64,000 bases of DNA from Mycobacterium sp. IDR2000157661 (GTDB taxonomy: Bacteria; Actinomycetota; Actinomycetes; Mycobacteriales; Mycobacteriaceae). The stretch is taken from NCBI RefSeq assembly GCF_022317005.1, contig NZ_CP081006.1:434001-498000 (forward strand). The letters are read 5' to 3'. Both the position numbers and the translations under genes were made by a program. Shown here in pieces: positions 52,791 to 62,267 of this stretch. Position 1 is the stretch's first letter; each line of letters opens with the position of its first letter. The notes under the pieces are model-generated. The model was not told the origin of the DNA and ran no database searches. It worked only from the letters and a program-made list of their open reading frames with translations.

Positions 52791-54230
52791 TCACGGCCCT
52801 CCCACCTCGACCGCCGGTCGACTCTGTCCGGAGAGGCCGTGCACGGTCTTCTCCCAGAAGGAAGGTCGGAAGATGAACTGGTACACGGCTTTCACCGCGG
52901 CCACCGATTGCAGCAGCCAGTACATCGGCGCCAGCAGCGCGGCCCACCACAGGCAGGGCTTACCCAGGTTGTTGATGACGAGAAGACCGACGTAGATGGA
53001 GATCGGCGCACCCAGAAATAACAAGGCGAGGCTGACGTAATACGGAAACGCGGGAAAGAGAACACTGACGAACTCCGGACGACCCGCCACCCACATCGCC
53101 ATGACCAGCCAGAACAACAGGTTGAGAAAGTTGGTGATCGTTACCGCTCCGGTCAGGTTGATCAGCCGGAGAGTGGCTTTGAACCCGATCTCCTGCCGGA
53201 GAGTCGCGGGATGGCGCAAGTGCACGAACATCGTCTGCAGATAACCCTTGTACCACCGCGAACGCTGCCGAACCCAGTTCAGCACATCGGAATTGGCCTC
53301 CTCGAGGGTTTCGGAGTCCAGAATCAACGTGCGGTACCCGTGCCGTGCCAGCCGAACTCCGAGGTCCGCGTCTTCGGTGACGTTGAACTCGTCCCAGCCG
53401 CCCACATCGCGCCACACGTCGGTGGGCAGGTGACTTGAGGTGCCCCCGAGCAGCACGACGCAGTTCGATGCCTGGACCGCGGGCAGTATCAGCCTGAACC
53501 ACTGGTCGTATTCCATCGAGAACCAACGGGTCAGCAGGTTCTGACGCTCGTTGAAGTAGCCGAGCCGACACTGCAGGCAACCGACGTCGGCGGGCAGTCT
53601 GCGAAAAGCCGCCACGGCCTTACGAAGTTGCAGTGGCTCCGGAACGTCCTCGGCGTCGTAGATCGTCATCATCTCGCCCCTGACGCCCGCCGTACGCATC
53701 GCGTAGTTGCACGCCTTGGGCTTGGTCTTCGGCAGGCTGTGCGGAACGGTGACCACCCGAACGGAGTTGTCGGTGATGTCGCGCACCGCCTCCTGCGTCG
53801 CGACGTCATCGTCTTCGACCAGGAGCAGAATCTCCAGCTTGGCCTTGGGGTACTCCAATCTGCCCACGCCGTCGATCAGGTTCTCCAATATCTCCGGTTC
53901 GTCGTAGACCGGTAGCAGCACCGTATAGAGCGGCAGCCCGGCGTCCGGCATCGCACGGGCTTCAGCGTCATCGACAACCACCATCGGTGACGATCGAATG
54001 CCCTTGATCAGCAACCAATTGCGATCGAGTATCGAAGCGAGGTAAGCGATCACGATACTCGGCGTCAGGAGCGCGAAAAAAAGCGATGGCGCCACCGCGA
54101 AACAGACCGCAGGCACAAGACAGAGCGCCGCCAGCCAGGCAATGGACCGAGGGTTGAGGAGCGCGCGCGCCGACAGGTGACTCGACAGCCAGGTGCCGGG
54201 AACGTAGTCGTCAGCCTCTGGGGTAATCAC
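52791..54230 (-). CDS. processive family-2 glycosyltransferase (BcsA-like polysaccharide synthase)
   Basis: A 479-residue membrane glycosyltransferase. Two N-terminal helices (about 30-70) precede a GT2 domain: VYDEP (108-112), LVEDDD (137-142), Y-D192-A-E-D195, T285-E286-D287 and Q322-x-x-R325-W326, the complete D, DxD, TED, QxxRW set of processive synthases. About four C-terminal helices follow. There is no PilZ domain, so c-di-GMP control as in cellulose synthase is not evident. It overlaps the upstream gene by 20 bp. Polymer identity is unknown (glucan, N-acetylglucosamine or other). Confidence 0.88.
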   Translation of the reverse strand: MITPEADDYVPGTWLSSHLSARALLNPRSIAWLAALCLVPAVCFAVAPSLFFALLTPSIVIAYLASILDRNWLLIKGIRSSPMVVVDDAEARAMPDAGLPLYTVLLPVYDEPEILENLIDGVGRLEYPKAKLEILLLVEDDDVATQEAVRDITDNSVRVVTVPHSLPKTKPKACNYAMRTAGVRGEMMTIYDAEDVPEPLQLRKAVAAFRRLPADVGCLQCRLGYFNERQNLLTRWFSMEYDQWFRLILPAVQASNCVVLLGGTSSHLPTDVWRDVGGWDEFNVTEDADLGVRLARHGYRTLILDSETLEEANSDVLNWVRQRSRWYKGYLQTMFVHLRHPATLRQEIGFKATLRLINLTGAVTITNFLNLLFWLVMAMWVAGRPEFVSVLFPAFPYYVSLALLFLGAPISIYVGLLVINNLGKPCLWWAALLAPMYWLLQSVAAVKAVYQFIFRPSFWEKTVHGLSGQSRPAVEVGGP

Positions 54231-55677
54231 TTGCGGCCATCAAGATGTCGACTACGGCGTAGGCCCGCCGACGGACGGAGGCGGGCACCTCGCCGACCGA
54301 ATCGGATTGCTGTCCCATCGCTTTCAGTGCCGGATCCAGCATCGTGGCGCCGAATGATAGCGGCTGTGGGCTCGGCGGCGGGTTCGACGTCATGCTGGTC
54401 TGGTTGACGATGACCGTGATCTGTTCGTACTCGGCTGCCGTACGCCAGACCCAGGTGAGGGCGTACCAGTCGGTGTCGTCGCTGGTGGTGGCGGAGTCGG
54501 TGTTGGTGTGGGCCTCGCGAATCCCCTGCGGCAGTTGCGGGTTCGCGCCTGAATCGACAGCTCGGTAGCTCACCGGCCGCCGAACCGGGTACCACACCAC
54601 GTCGATGTAGTCGCGCAGCGCAGCGGAATTCTTCGAAGCCAACACGTCGACTGCTGCCGAGGGGGCGTCGACATAGGCGGGGAGCAGGTAGCGCCGGAAA
54701 CTCGAATCGGGGCCCAGGAAACGGGTGACGAAGGGAAACTCCCCCGCGTCAACGGTGCCCGCACGCTGAAGCCAGTCGCTCCGCACGGCCTGCGGCGTCG
54801 GGGCAGCGGCGATCGACGGATTGAACACCAGGACCAGGCATGCCAGTGCAGTCAGTGCGACCAGCATTCGCGCGGTCACCCGGGGAAAGTGCCCGGATGC
54901 ACCGACCGCGCCGCGGCGACCCGCTCGTCCGGTGAGAACGACGGTCACCGTGACGATCAGCACCGGCACGGCCGCGCCGGTCACGAGCACGATCCCGCCA
55001 AGGGTCACCGCCCCGCTCAGCAGGACCGCCGAGCCGAATCCGGCGACCAGGCACAGCACCGTCGTCAGGATCCGGAGTGACACTTGCCACCGGTTGGTCG
55101 CGAAGAAGACGGCGACCGCGCCGACGACCGTGGCGACCACGGCACAGAGGTCATCGGATCCGCCCAGCGTGGCCGTGGCGACGAGATAGGGCAGGGGCGT
55201 TGCGCAGATCGATGCGATCGCCCATACCGGCCACATCCTCACCGTGTGCCGAATCCCGAACAAGATCAGCGCAACACAGATCACCCAGAGCACCGCGCCG
55301 AGAAGATCGACCCGCCACAGGCCCGTAGAAGTGGGATAGCGACGTTCCGTCACCACGATGAGGCCCACGCCGAGCGCCGCGACCATGGCGGCGACGATCC
55401 AATCGGACTCGCCGTCGGCGACGCCGGAGGGTGGCTCACGGTATCCGGCCGCACACAGCAGGATGACGAACGGCAGGATGACGAGAATTGCGTTGCGGGA
55501 CCCTGCAAACGACGCGGCCAGCAGCTCGCCGTACGTCGGTGCGTACGCGACAATGAACAGCAAAGCCACTGCACAGATGCGTGGCCAGAAGCCGACCATG
55601 CCATGCCTAAGACTCGGCTCGGTGACAACCTTGATCGACCGGCTTACCGCGTCGCGAACGGGGATCGCATCAACCAC
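54211..55677 (-). CDS. unrecognised multi-pass membrane protein of the polysaccharide operon
   Basis: A 488-residue protein that I do not recognise. The N-terminal 300 residues hold about nine hydrophobic helices (VALLFIVAYAPTYGELLAAS, ILVILPFVILLCAAGY and others). The C-terminal 190 residues are soluble and contain FVTRFLGPDSSFRRYLLPAY and YIDVVWYPVRRPVSYRAVD. The architecture is loosely like exosortase/EpsI-type or polymerase proteins, but no catalytic Cys-Arg-His set is apparent. It is the first gene of the operon, followed by the GT2 synthase with a 20-bp overlap, so it is very probably part of the same machine. Confidence 0.6.
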   Translation of the reverse strand: MVDAIPVRDAVSRSIKVVTEPSLRHGMVGFWPRICAVALLFIVAYAPTYGELLAASFAGSRNAILVILPFVILLCAAGYREPPSGVADGESDWIVAAMVAALGVGLIVVTERRYPTSTGLWRVDLLGAVLWVICVALILFGIRHTVRMWPVWAIASICATPLPYLVATATLGGSDDLCAVVATVVGAVAVFFATNRWQVSLRILTTVLCLVAGFGSAVLLSGAVTLGGIVLVTGAAVPVLIVTVTVVLTGRAGRRGAVGASGHFPRVTARMLVALTALACLVLVFNPSIAAAPTPQAVRSDWLQRAGTVDAGEFPFVTRFLGPDSSFRRYLLPAYVDAPSAAVDVLASKNSAALRDYIDVVWYPVRRPVSYRAVDSGANPQLPQGIREAHTNTDSATTSDDTDWYALTWVWRTAAEYEQITVIVNQTSMTSNPPPSPQPLSFGATMLDPALKAMGQQSDSVGEVPASVRRRAYAVVDILMAASDYPRG

Positions 55678-55974
55678 GAGCAGACCCGAATCGCGGCGAC
55701 GACGGAGTTCGACGTGCCTGCACGGCTACCGGCGGTCCTCCGCGCTCGTCCGCCCGGCACAGCGAGCGTGGCGCGCGCAGCGAACTGGTGGGGTGGCGCC
55801 GCACGTGGGGACCCCCGTCATTCGGTTCGCTAAGAATGAAGGCCCACCGCGGCTCGGATGGTCAAGCGTTTACATAGGGAAGAATTCGCTTCGCTAGACT
55901 GTTCATTCAACCACAAAAACTGACATAGCGGATGATTAGTCGTCACGGTTGCCGACAAGCGGCATCCGTCGGGG
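55678..55974. other. intergenic region upstream of the polysaccharide operon
   Basis: About 297 bp without a convincing gene. The stretch from about 55850 to 55945 is A/T-rich for this genome and presumably holds the promoter of the minus-strand polysaccharide operon. I cannot identify -35/-10 boxes or a clear operator. The DUF3017 gene ends at its left boundary, so no other promoter is required here. Confidence 0.4.
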
Positions 55975-56268
55975 CTAGCCGGTGCCCAGCGGGTCGATGG
56001 TCCACGCGATGTAGAGCATCGTGGCGCTCACGGTCGCGGTGGTCACGAAGTCGACCCCGCGACTGCGCACCGCGAGCAGTCCCGCGCGCTCGTCGCTGAG
56101 CGCCAGCCGCAACGCCGCGGCAACCCCGACGCCGATCGCCATCACGAGCGCGCCGCGGCGCCAGTAGCCGGTTACGACCAGACCGAACGCCGCGAGGAAG
56201 ATCAGGCCGACCGTCCAGAACGGCCACTGCCCCGCAAAAACCTTGCGCGCGAACTCCTTAGGGGTCAC
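55975..56268 (-). CDS. DUF3017 membrane protein
   Basis: A 97-residue protein with three hydrophobic helices (FWTVGLIFLAAFGLVVTGYW, ALVMAIGVGVAAALRLAL, VTTATVSATMLYIAWTI). Length matches the gene that follows folD in M. tuberculosis (Rv3355c). The start is GTG 56268, 11 bp after the folD stop; no good ribosome site is seen, so translation may depend on folD. Function unknown. Confidence 0.8.
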   Translation of the reverse strand: MTPKEFARKVFAGQWPFWTVGLIFLAAFGLVVTGYWRRGALVMAIGVGVAAALRLALSDERAGLLAVRSRGVDFVTTATVSATMLYIAWTIDPLGTG

Positions 56269-56279
56269 GTCGTGAGTGG

Positions 56280-57182
56280 TCAGCTCGTCGCGTGCGCGCT
56301 CATCGCGGCCAGCGACTCCGCGCGTTCCACGACGTTGGTGAGCAGGAACGCGCGGGTCAGCGGGCCGACGCCGCCGGGGTTCGGCGACACGTGACCGGCC
56401 ACCTCCCACACGCCGGGATGCACGTCGCCGACGAGCTTGCCGTTCTCGTCGCGGCTCACCCCGACGTCGACGACTGCCGCGCCGGGCTTGACCATCTCGG
56501 CGGTCACCATGTGCGGCATGCCCGCCGCGGCGACGACGATGTCGGCCTCGCGGGCCAGCTCCGGCAGGTGACGAGTCGCCGTGTGGCACAACGTCACCGT
56601 GGCGTTCTCCGAGCGCCGGGTCAGCAGCAGGCCCAGCGGTCTGCCGACGGTGACCCCGCGGCCGATGACGACGACGCGCGCGCCGGCGATCTCCACCTCG
56701 TAGCGGCGCAACAGGTGCACGATGCCCCGCGGAGTGCACGGCAGCGGGGCGGGCTCGTTGAGCACCAGCCGGCCGAGGTTCGTCGGATGGAGGCCGTCGG
56801 CGTCCTTGCCCGGGTCGACGCGCTCCAGGGCGGCGTTCTCGTTGAGGTGCTTGGGCAGCGGCAACTGGACGATGTAGCCGGTGCATTCCGGGTCGGCGTT
56901 CAGTTCGTCGATGGTCGCGTCGAGCTCGGACTGGCTGATGTCGGCGGGCAGATCGCGCCGGATCGAGTTGATGCCGACCTTCGCGCAGTCGGCGTGCTTG
57001 CCGCGCACATAGGCGTGCGAGCCGGGGTCGTCGCCGACCAACACCGTGCCCAGCCCGGGCGTGCGGCCCGCCGCCGCAGCCGAGCCGCCAAGATTGCCCT
57101 GGGTCAGCGCCGCGACGCGTTCGGTGAGGTCGACGAAGATCTCGTCGCGCGTGGCCTTGCCGTCCAATGTGATCGCACCCAC
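56280..57182 (-). CDS. folD: methylenetetrahydrofolate dehydrogenase/cyclohydrolase FolD
   Basis: A 300-residue bifunctional enzyme interconverting 5,10-methylene- and 10-formyl-tetrahydrofolate. [14 protein letters not shown] holds the catalytic Lys region, [19 protein letters not shown] and [14 protein letters not shown] are substrate segments, and [16 protein letters not shown] is the NADP loop. The GTG start has GGGAGG upstream. Residues about 27-36 ([10 protein letters not shown]) are extra relative to the M. tuberculosis protein as I recall (281 residues), and the C-terminus is also longer. It precedes the DUF3017 gene. Confidence 0.95.
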   Translation of the reverse strand: MGAITLDGKATRDEIFVDLTERVAALTQGNLGGSAAAAGRTPGLGTVLVGDDPGSHAYVRGKHADCAKVGINSIRRDLPADISQSELDATIDELNADPECTGYIVQLPLPKHLNENAALERVDPGKDADGLHPTNLGRLVLNEPAPLPCTPRGIVHLLRRYEVEIAGARVVVIGRGVTVGRPLGLLLTRRSENATVTLCHTATRHLPELAREADIVVAAAGMPHMVTAEMVKPGAAVVDVGVSRDENGKLVGDVHPGVWEVAGHVSPNPGGVGPLTRAFLLTNVVERAESLAAMSAHATS

Positions 57183-57239
57183 GCAAAAACCTCCCGTCGC
57201 TTCGCTCGCCAGTGAAGACAGTCTGGCATGCTGCCTCCT

Positions 57240-58463
57240 ATGAACACTCAGCCCAATGTGTTCACCCCGGCCAAGCTCGGCCCGGTGACGCTGCGCAACC
57301 GGGTCATCAAGGCCGCGACGTTCGAAGCCGCGACGCCGGACGCCCTGGTCACCGACGACCTCATCACCTATCACCGGCTACCGGCCGCGGGCGGGGTCGG
57401 GATGACGACCGTCGCCTACCTGGCGGTGTCCCCGGGCGGGCGCACCGAGGGCAAGCAGATCTGGTGGCGGCCCGAGGCGATGCCAGGACTGCGCAGGCTC
57501 ACCGACACGATCCACGCCGAGGGTGCGGCCATCAGCGCCCAGATCGGTCACGCCGGGCCCGTGGCCAACGCCCGCTCGAACAAGGCCAGGGCGTACGCGC
57601 CGGTGCGCTTCTTCAACCCGCTGTCGATGCGCTTCGCGAGGAAGGCCACGCGCGAGGACATCGACGACATCATGGCCGCCCATGCGAATGCGGCGCGCTG
57701 CGCGATCGAGGCCGGCTTCGACGCCGTCGAGGTTCATCTTGGCCACAACTACTTCGCCAGCTCGTTTCTGTCCCCGCTGATCAACCGCCGCGACGACGAG
57801 TTCGGCGGCTCACTGGAGAACCGCGCGAAGGTCGCCCGCGGCACGATGATGGCGGTGCGGCGTGCGGTCGAGCGGGCGGGCGCCCCGATCGCGGTGACCG
57901 CCAAGCTCAACATGACCGACGGCGTGCGCGGCGGTATCTCGCTCGACGAGTCGCTGCAGACCGCCAGGTGGCTGGAGGAGGACGGCGGGCTCGACGCGAT
58001 CGAGCTGACCGCGGGCAGCTCGCTGGTCAACCCGATGTACCTGTTCCGCGGCGACGCGCCGATCAAGCAGTTCGCCGGTGCGTTCAAACCGCCGCTGCGG
58101 TGGGGCATACGGATGACCGGCAAGAAATTCCTGCGCGAGTACCCCTACCGCGAGGCCTACCTGTTGCGCGACGCCAAGAAGTTCCGCGAGGAGCTGACGC
58201 TGCCGCTGATCCTGCTCGGCGGCGTCACCAACCGCGAGACGATGGACCTCGCGATGGCCGAGGGCTTCGACTTCGTCGCGATGGGCCGCGCGCTGCTCGC
58301 CGAACCCGACCTGATCAACCGGATCCAGGCCGACGGCGACGCGCGTTCCATCCGGTCGGTGTGCAACCACTGCAACCAGTGCATGGCCACCATCTACAGC
58401 CACACCCATTGTGTGGTGACCGGATCGCCGGGCTACCCTCCCGAGCGCCTCGGCTCGATGTAG
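57240..58463 (+). CDS. NADH:flavin oxidoreductase, old yellow enzyme family (Rv3359 homologue)
   Basis: A 407-residue FMN TIM-barrel oxidoreductase. [20 protein letters not shown] at the N-terminus, [30 protein letters not shown] (catalytic His/Asn pair replaced by His-Asn-Tyr arrangement), [17 protein letters not shown] and late [17 protein letters not shown] are family marks. [12 protein letters not shown] near the end recalls the Cys cluster of larger OYE relatives. It reduces activated double bonds or related substrates using NAD(P)H. Divergent from folD. The upstream ATG at 57228 is also possible. Confidence 0.88.
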   Translation: MNTQPNVFTPAKLGPVTLRNRVIKAATFEAATPDALVTDDLITYHRLPAAGGVGMTTVAYLAVSPGGRTEGKQIWWRPEAMPGLRRLTDTIHAEGAAISAQIGHAGPVANARSNKARAYAPVRFFNPLSMRFARKATREDIDDIMAAHANAARCAIEAGFDAVEVHLGHNYFASSFLSPLINRRDDEFGGSLENRAKVARGTMMAVRRAVERAGAPIAVTAKLNMTDGVRGGISLDESLQTARWLEEDGGLDAIELTAGSSLVNPMYLFRGDAPIKQFAGAFKPPLRWGIRMTGKKFLREYPYREAYLLRDAKKFREELTLPLILLGGVTNRETMDLAMAEGFDFVAMGRALLAEPDLINRIQADGDARSIRSVCNHCNQCMATIYSHTHCVVTGSPGYPPERLGSM

Positions 58464-58837
58464 GCCACCATCGGGTCGGCGCGAACCAGTTCGCCGTTCT
58501 CGGCGACCGCGAGTTCCTTCGCCGAGAACGTATAGGTGACGTCGTCGTTCTCGACGGTGAACACACCGTCGGCGGTCTCGACGGCGGTCGCGGACAACAG
58601 TGCGTCGTCGCTCAGCCGCACCCCGCGGTACTCGTAGCCGCCGGCCTCCCGACAGATCGCGATCAGCGCGTACTCCGTGCGGCCGAACGCAACGCTCGCC
58701 GCGGACCCGTCACAGCGCGCCGCGGTGTCGACGAACCCGCGGTCGTCGATCGAACCCGGCTGCGCGCCTGCGGTCGGCGCCAGCAACGTCGATACGGCAA
58801 GAGCTGCGGTCAACACCACCGGCGATCGAGAGACCAT
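58433..58837 (-). CDS. small secreted protein of unknown function
   Basis: A 134-residue protein starting MVSRSPVVLTAALAVSTLLA with signal-peptide cleavage near AGA-QPG. The mature part has two cysteines (AARCDGS and IAICREAGGYEYRGVRL) that may form a disulfide, and VFTVENDDVTYTFSAKELAV. The open frame continues 43 codons upstream without support. Its 3' end overlaps the convergent oxidoreductase by 31 bp. I do not recognise the family. Confidence 0.65.
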   Translation of the reverse strand: MVSRSPVVLTAALAVSTLLAPTAGAQPGSIDDRGFVDTAARCDGSAASVAFGRTEYALIAICREAGGYEYRGVRLSDDALLSATAVETADGVFTVENDDVTYTFSAKELAVAENGELVRADPMVAYIEPRRSGG

Positions 58838-59007
58838 GAACCATGGTGACCACGAATCGACGTGTCCGGCCACGCGACTCGCCGTGCAGCGGCCCGGGTT
58901 GTCGAATCGCGGCAGCGCACCGACACGCACGCTGGAGCTTGCCGCGCGACTGACCGCGGCGCGCACCTGACCCGCAGCCGGGGCCGATACCGATAGAGTT
59001 GTCCGCC

Positions 59008-61674
59008 GTGAGCCGACCCGCCCCTCCCGCGTTGACCGTTCGGCATGAAGGATCGACCCGGACCTTCGCGGCGGGCAACGACGTCGTCGTCGGCCGCGAC
59101 CTGCGCGCCGACATCCGGATCGCCCATCCCTTGATCTCGCGCGCGCATCTGGTGCTGCGCTTCGACCAGGGCCGCTGGGTCGCCATCGACAACGGCAGCC
59201 TCAACGGCATGTTCATAAACAACCGCCGGGTGCCCGCCGTGGACATCGCCGATGGTCAGAGCGTGAACATCGGCAATCCCGATGGCCCGCGGCTGATCTT
59301 CGAAGTCGGCCGCCACACCGGAACGGCCGGCCGCACGCCCACCATGGCGGTGCCGATTGCAGGCCAGCGTCCGGCCGCCGCGTCACGACCCGGTCCGCCG
59401 CCACACATGCCCGGCGCCCCCGGCTCGGCGCCGTACGGACCGCCGTCGGGCACCTCACGCGCTCAGCCGATGTATCCGTCCGGGCCGCCGTCGCAGCCGC
59501 GATACCAGGCCGGCAGCCCACAACCCGCGCACACCGGCGGACCGGTGGCCTACCAACCGGCACCGCCGAGCACCCCGCAGCCGGTGCGCTCACCGCAGTA
59601 TGCGCAGCCCATCTCCGCGCCGGAGTTGGAGTCGGTGACCGCGATGGGACCGACCGCAGCCCCGCGTTCGAGCGACGGCAGCCTCGCGACCAGCATGCTC
59701 AAGATCCTGCGTCCGAGCAGGCCAGTCGCCAACGTGCCGGGCGCCGTCAAGATCGGCCGCGCGACCGACAACGACATCGTGGTCCCTGACGTGCTGGCCT
59801 CCCGCCACCACGCGACGCTGGTGCCGACCGCCGCCGGCACCGAGATCCGCGACAACCGCAGCATCAACGGCACCTTCGTCAACGGCACGCGCGTCGAGTC
59901 GGCGCTGCTACACGACGGCGACAACGTCACGATCGGCAACATCGACCTGGTCTTCTCGGGCGGCACGCTCATGCGCGGGACCGGGACCGAGGCCGCGACC
60001 CGCACCGGCGGACTCGAGGTGCACGGCGTCACCTGGACCATCGAGAACGACAAGACGCTGCTGGAGAACATCTCGATCGCCGCGCGGCCCGGCACGCTCA
60101 CCGCCGTCATCGGTCCGTCGGGGGCGGGCAAGTCCACCTTCGCGCGGCTGGTCGCGGGCTACACCCACCCGACGACCGGCACCGTGACCTTCGAGGGTCA
60201 CAACGTCCACGCCGAGTACGCCTCGCTGCGCTCCCGGATCGGCATGGTCCCGCAGGACGACGTGGTGCACGGCCAGCTCACGGTGCGGCAGGCGCTGATG
60301 TACGCCGCCGAGTTGCGGCTGCCGCCCGACACCACGAAGGCCGACCGCGAACAGGTCGTGATGCAGGTCCTCGAGGAACTCGAGATGACCAACCACCTGG
60401 AGACCCGGGTCGACAAGCTCTCCGGCGGCCAGCGCAAGCGCGCCTCGGTGGCGCTGGAGTTGCTGACCGGCCCGTCGCTGCTGATCCTCGACGAGCCGAC
60501 GTCCGGCCTGGACCCGGCGCTGGATCGCCAGGTGATGACGATGTTGCGGCAGTTGGCCGATGCCGGCCGCGTCGTGCTGGTGGTCACCCACTCGCTGACC
60601 TATCTCGACGTGTGCGACGAGGTGTTACTGCTGGCGCCCGGCGGCAAGACCGCTTTCTACGGGCCGCCCAACCAGATCGGGCCGTCGATGGGCACCACCA
60701 ACTGGGCTGACATCTTCAGCACGGTCGCGGGCGATCCGGATGGGGCCAACAGACGATTCCTCGACCAGAGCGGGCCGCCGCCGCCACCGCCGCCGACCGA
60801 ACAGCCGTCGGAGCTCGGCAGCCCGACGAGCACGAGTGTGCGACGGCAGTTCTCCACGATCGCGCGGCGCCAGGTGCGGCTGATCGTGTCCGACCGCGGA
60901 TATTTCCTCTTCCTGGCAGTGTTGCCGTTCATCATGGGCGTGCTGTCACTGTCGGTGCCCGGCGATGTCGGCTTCGGCGTGCCCGTTCCGGCCATTCAGG
61001 GCGGTGCGGCGCCCAATGAACCCGGACAAATTCTGGTGCTGCTCAACGTCGGCGCCATCTTCATGGGCACAGCGCTCACCATCCGTGCCCTCATCGGGGA
61101 ACGGGCCATCTTCCGGCGCGAGCAGGCCGTCGGGTTGTCCACCACCGCATATCTACTGGCCAAAGTGTTCGTTTTCGCGATTTTCGCGTTGCTGCAGTCG
61201 GCGATCGTCGTCAGCATCAACGTGTGGGGGAAGAGCTGGGGCCCAGGGGCGGTCACCAGTGGCGCGGTGATCGGCAACCGGACGCTGGAACTGTATGTCG
61301 ATGTCGCCGCCTGCTGTGTGGCAGCGGCGATGACCGGCCTGGCGCTGTCGGCGCTGGCCAAGTCGAACGAGCAGATCATGCCGTTGCTGGTGATCGCGAT
61401 CATGTCGCAGTTGGTGTTCCAGGGCGGCATGATCCCGGTGACCGGGCGGGTGGTGCTCGACCAGTTGTCGTGGATCACGCCGGCCCGGTGGGGATTCGCC
61501 GCCACTGCGTCGACCATCGACCTGATCAGGCTCGTCCCGGGCCCCCTCACTCCCCAGGACTCGCATTGGAGGCACACGCCGAGTGCCTGGCTGTTCAACA
61601 TGGGCATGCTCTTCGCGATCTGTGTCGGTTACCTGAGCTTCGTTCGGTGGAAGATCCGACTGAAGGGCGGCTGA
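59008..61674 (+). CDS. FHA-domain ABC transporter, ATPase-permease fusion (Rv1747-like)
   Basis: An 888-residue half-transporter. FHA domain 1 spans about residues 25-90 (VVVGRDLRADIRIAHPLISR). A Pro-rich linker (105-205) follows, then FHA domain 2 at about 246-310 (KIGRATDNDIVVPDVLASRH, NGTFVNGTRV). The ATPase has Walker A GPSGAGKST with Lys375, LSGGQRKRASVALELL and LLILDEPTSGLDP. The rest is an ABC-2 permease with about six helices. M. tuberculosis Rv1747 has this architecture, is phosphorylated on linker threonines by PknF and exports phosphatidylinositol mannosides. Here no kinase gene adjoins. Start GTG 59008. Confidence 0.9.
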   Translation: MSRPAPPALTVRHEGSTRTFAAGNDVVVGRDLRADIRIAHPLISRAHLVLRFDQGRWVAIDNGSLNGMFINNRRVPAVDIADGQSVNIGNPDGPRLIFEVGRHTGTAGRTPTMAVPIAGQRPAAASRPGPPPHMPGAPGSAPYGPPSGTSRAQPMYPSGPPSQPRYQAGSPQPAHTGGPVAYQPAPPSTPQPVRSPQYAQPISAPELESVTAMGPTAAPRSSDGSLATSMLKILRPSRPVANVPGAVKIGRATDNDIVVPDVLASRHHATLVPTAAGTEIRDNRSINGTFVNGTRVESALLHDGDNVTIGNIDLVFSGGTLMRGTGTEAATRTGGLEVHGVTWTIENDKTLLENISIAARPGTLTAVIGPSGAGKSTFARLVAGYTHPTTGTVTFEGHNVHAEYASLRSRIGMVPQDDVVHGQLTVRQALMYAAELRLPPDTTKADREQVVMQVLEELEMTNHLETRVDKLSGGQRKRASVALELLTGPSLLILDEPTSGLDPALDRQVMTMLRQLADAGRVVLVVTHSLTYLDVCDEVLLLAPGGKTAFYGPPNQIGPSMGTTNWADIFSTVAGDPDGANRRFLDQSGPPPPPPPTEQPSELGSPTSTSVRRQFSTIARRQVRLIVSDRGYFLFLAVLPFIMGVLSLSVPGDVGFGVPVPAIQGGAAPNEPGQILVLLNVGAIFMGTALTIRALIGERAIFRREQAVGLSTTAYLLAKVFVFAIFALLQSAIVVSINVWGKSWGPGAVTSGAVIGNRTLELYVDVAACCVAAAMTGLALSALAKSNEQIMPLLVIAIMSQLVFQGGMIPVTGRVVLDQLSWITPARWGFAATASTIDLIRLVPGPLTPQDSHWRHTPSAWLFNMGMLFAICVGYLSFVRWKIRLKGG

Positions 61675-61696
61675 CATCGTTTGAGCCGTCGCCCCC

Positions 61697-62260
61697 TCAC
61701 TGCCCGAGGATCACCAGACCGTGGGCGGCGGCGTAAGCCATCGCCTGGTCGACGTCGACCTTGGCGCCGCGCACCTTGGCGGTGGTCCACAACGTCGGAT
61801 CGACGCGCGCACCCCGCAGGTCGGCCTCTTCCAGTCGGGCGTTCTGCACGCGGGCGCCGCCCAGGTCCGCGCCGCGCAGCACCGCCTTGCGCAGATCGGC
61901 GTCGACCAGACCGGCTTCACGCAGCCGACAGCCCGCGAGGTCGACGCCGCGCAGGTCGCACCCGCCGAGAACCGCGAGCGTCAGATCGACCTCGACCAAC
62001 GTCAGCGGCCGAAGCCGAGTGTCGGTCAGCACCGAGCCGAGCAGGCTGCATTGCCGGAAAGTGCTGTGCTGCAGTGTCGCTCGTTGGAAGCTGCAATTGC
62101 GGAACGCCGAGCCGACATGGTCGGACTCGCTGAGGTCCACACCGCGGAAGTCGCACTCGTCGAACACCGCCCGTTCGGTGCGCAGCCTGCTGAGATCCTC
62201 GTCTCGGAAATCATGTCCGACGAACTCTCGGTTGGTCCAGCAGTCCTCCCGCGCCGCCAT
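61697..62260 (-). CDS. mfpA: pentapeptide-repeat protein MfpA (fluoroquinolone resistance)
   Basis: A 187-residue right-handed beta-helix of A(D/N)LXX repeats, for example CDFRGVDLSES, CDLRGVDLAG, CRLREAGLVDADLRKAVLRG and ARLEEADLRGA. MfpA mimics DNA and binds DNA gyrase, protecting it from fluoroquinolones. The repeat run is continuous apart from the usual central break near residue 85. It is the last gene of the conservon, 7 bp after mfpB. Confidence 0.94.
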   Translation of the reverse strand: MAAREDCWTNREFVGHDFRDEDLSRLRTERAVFDECDFRGVDLSESDHVGSAFRNCSFQRATLQHSTFRQCSLLGSVLTDTRLRPLTLVEVDLTLAVLGGCDLRGVDLAGCRLREAGLVDADLRKAVLRGADLGGARVQNARLEEADLRGARVDPTLWTTAKVRGAKVDVDQAMAYAAAHGLVILGQ

Positions 62261-62267
62261 CGCAGGG

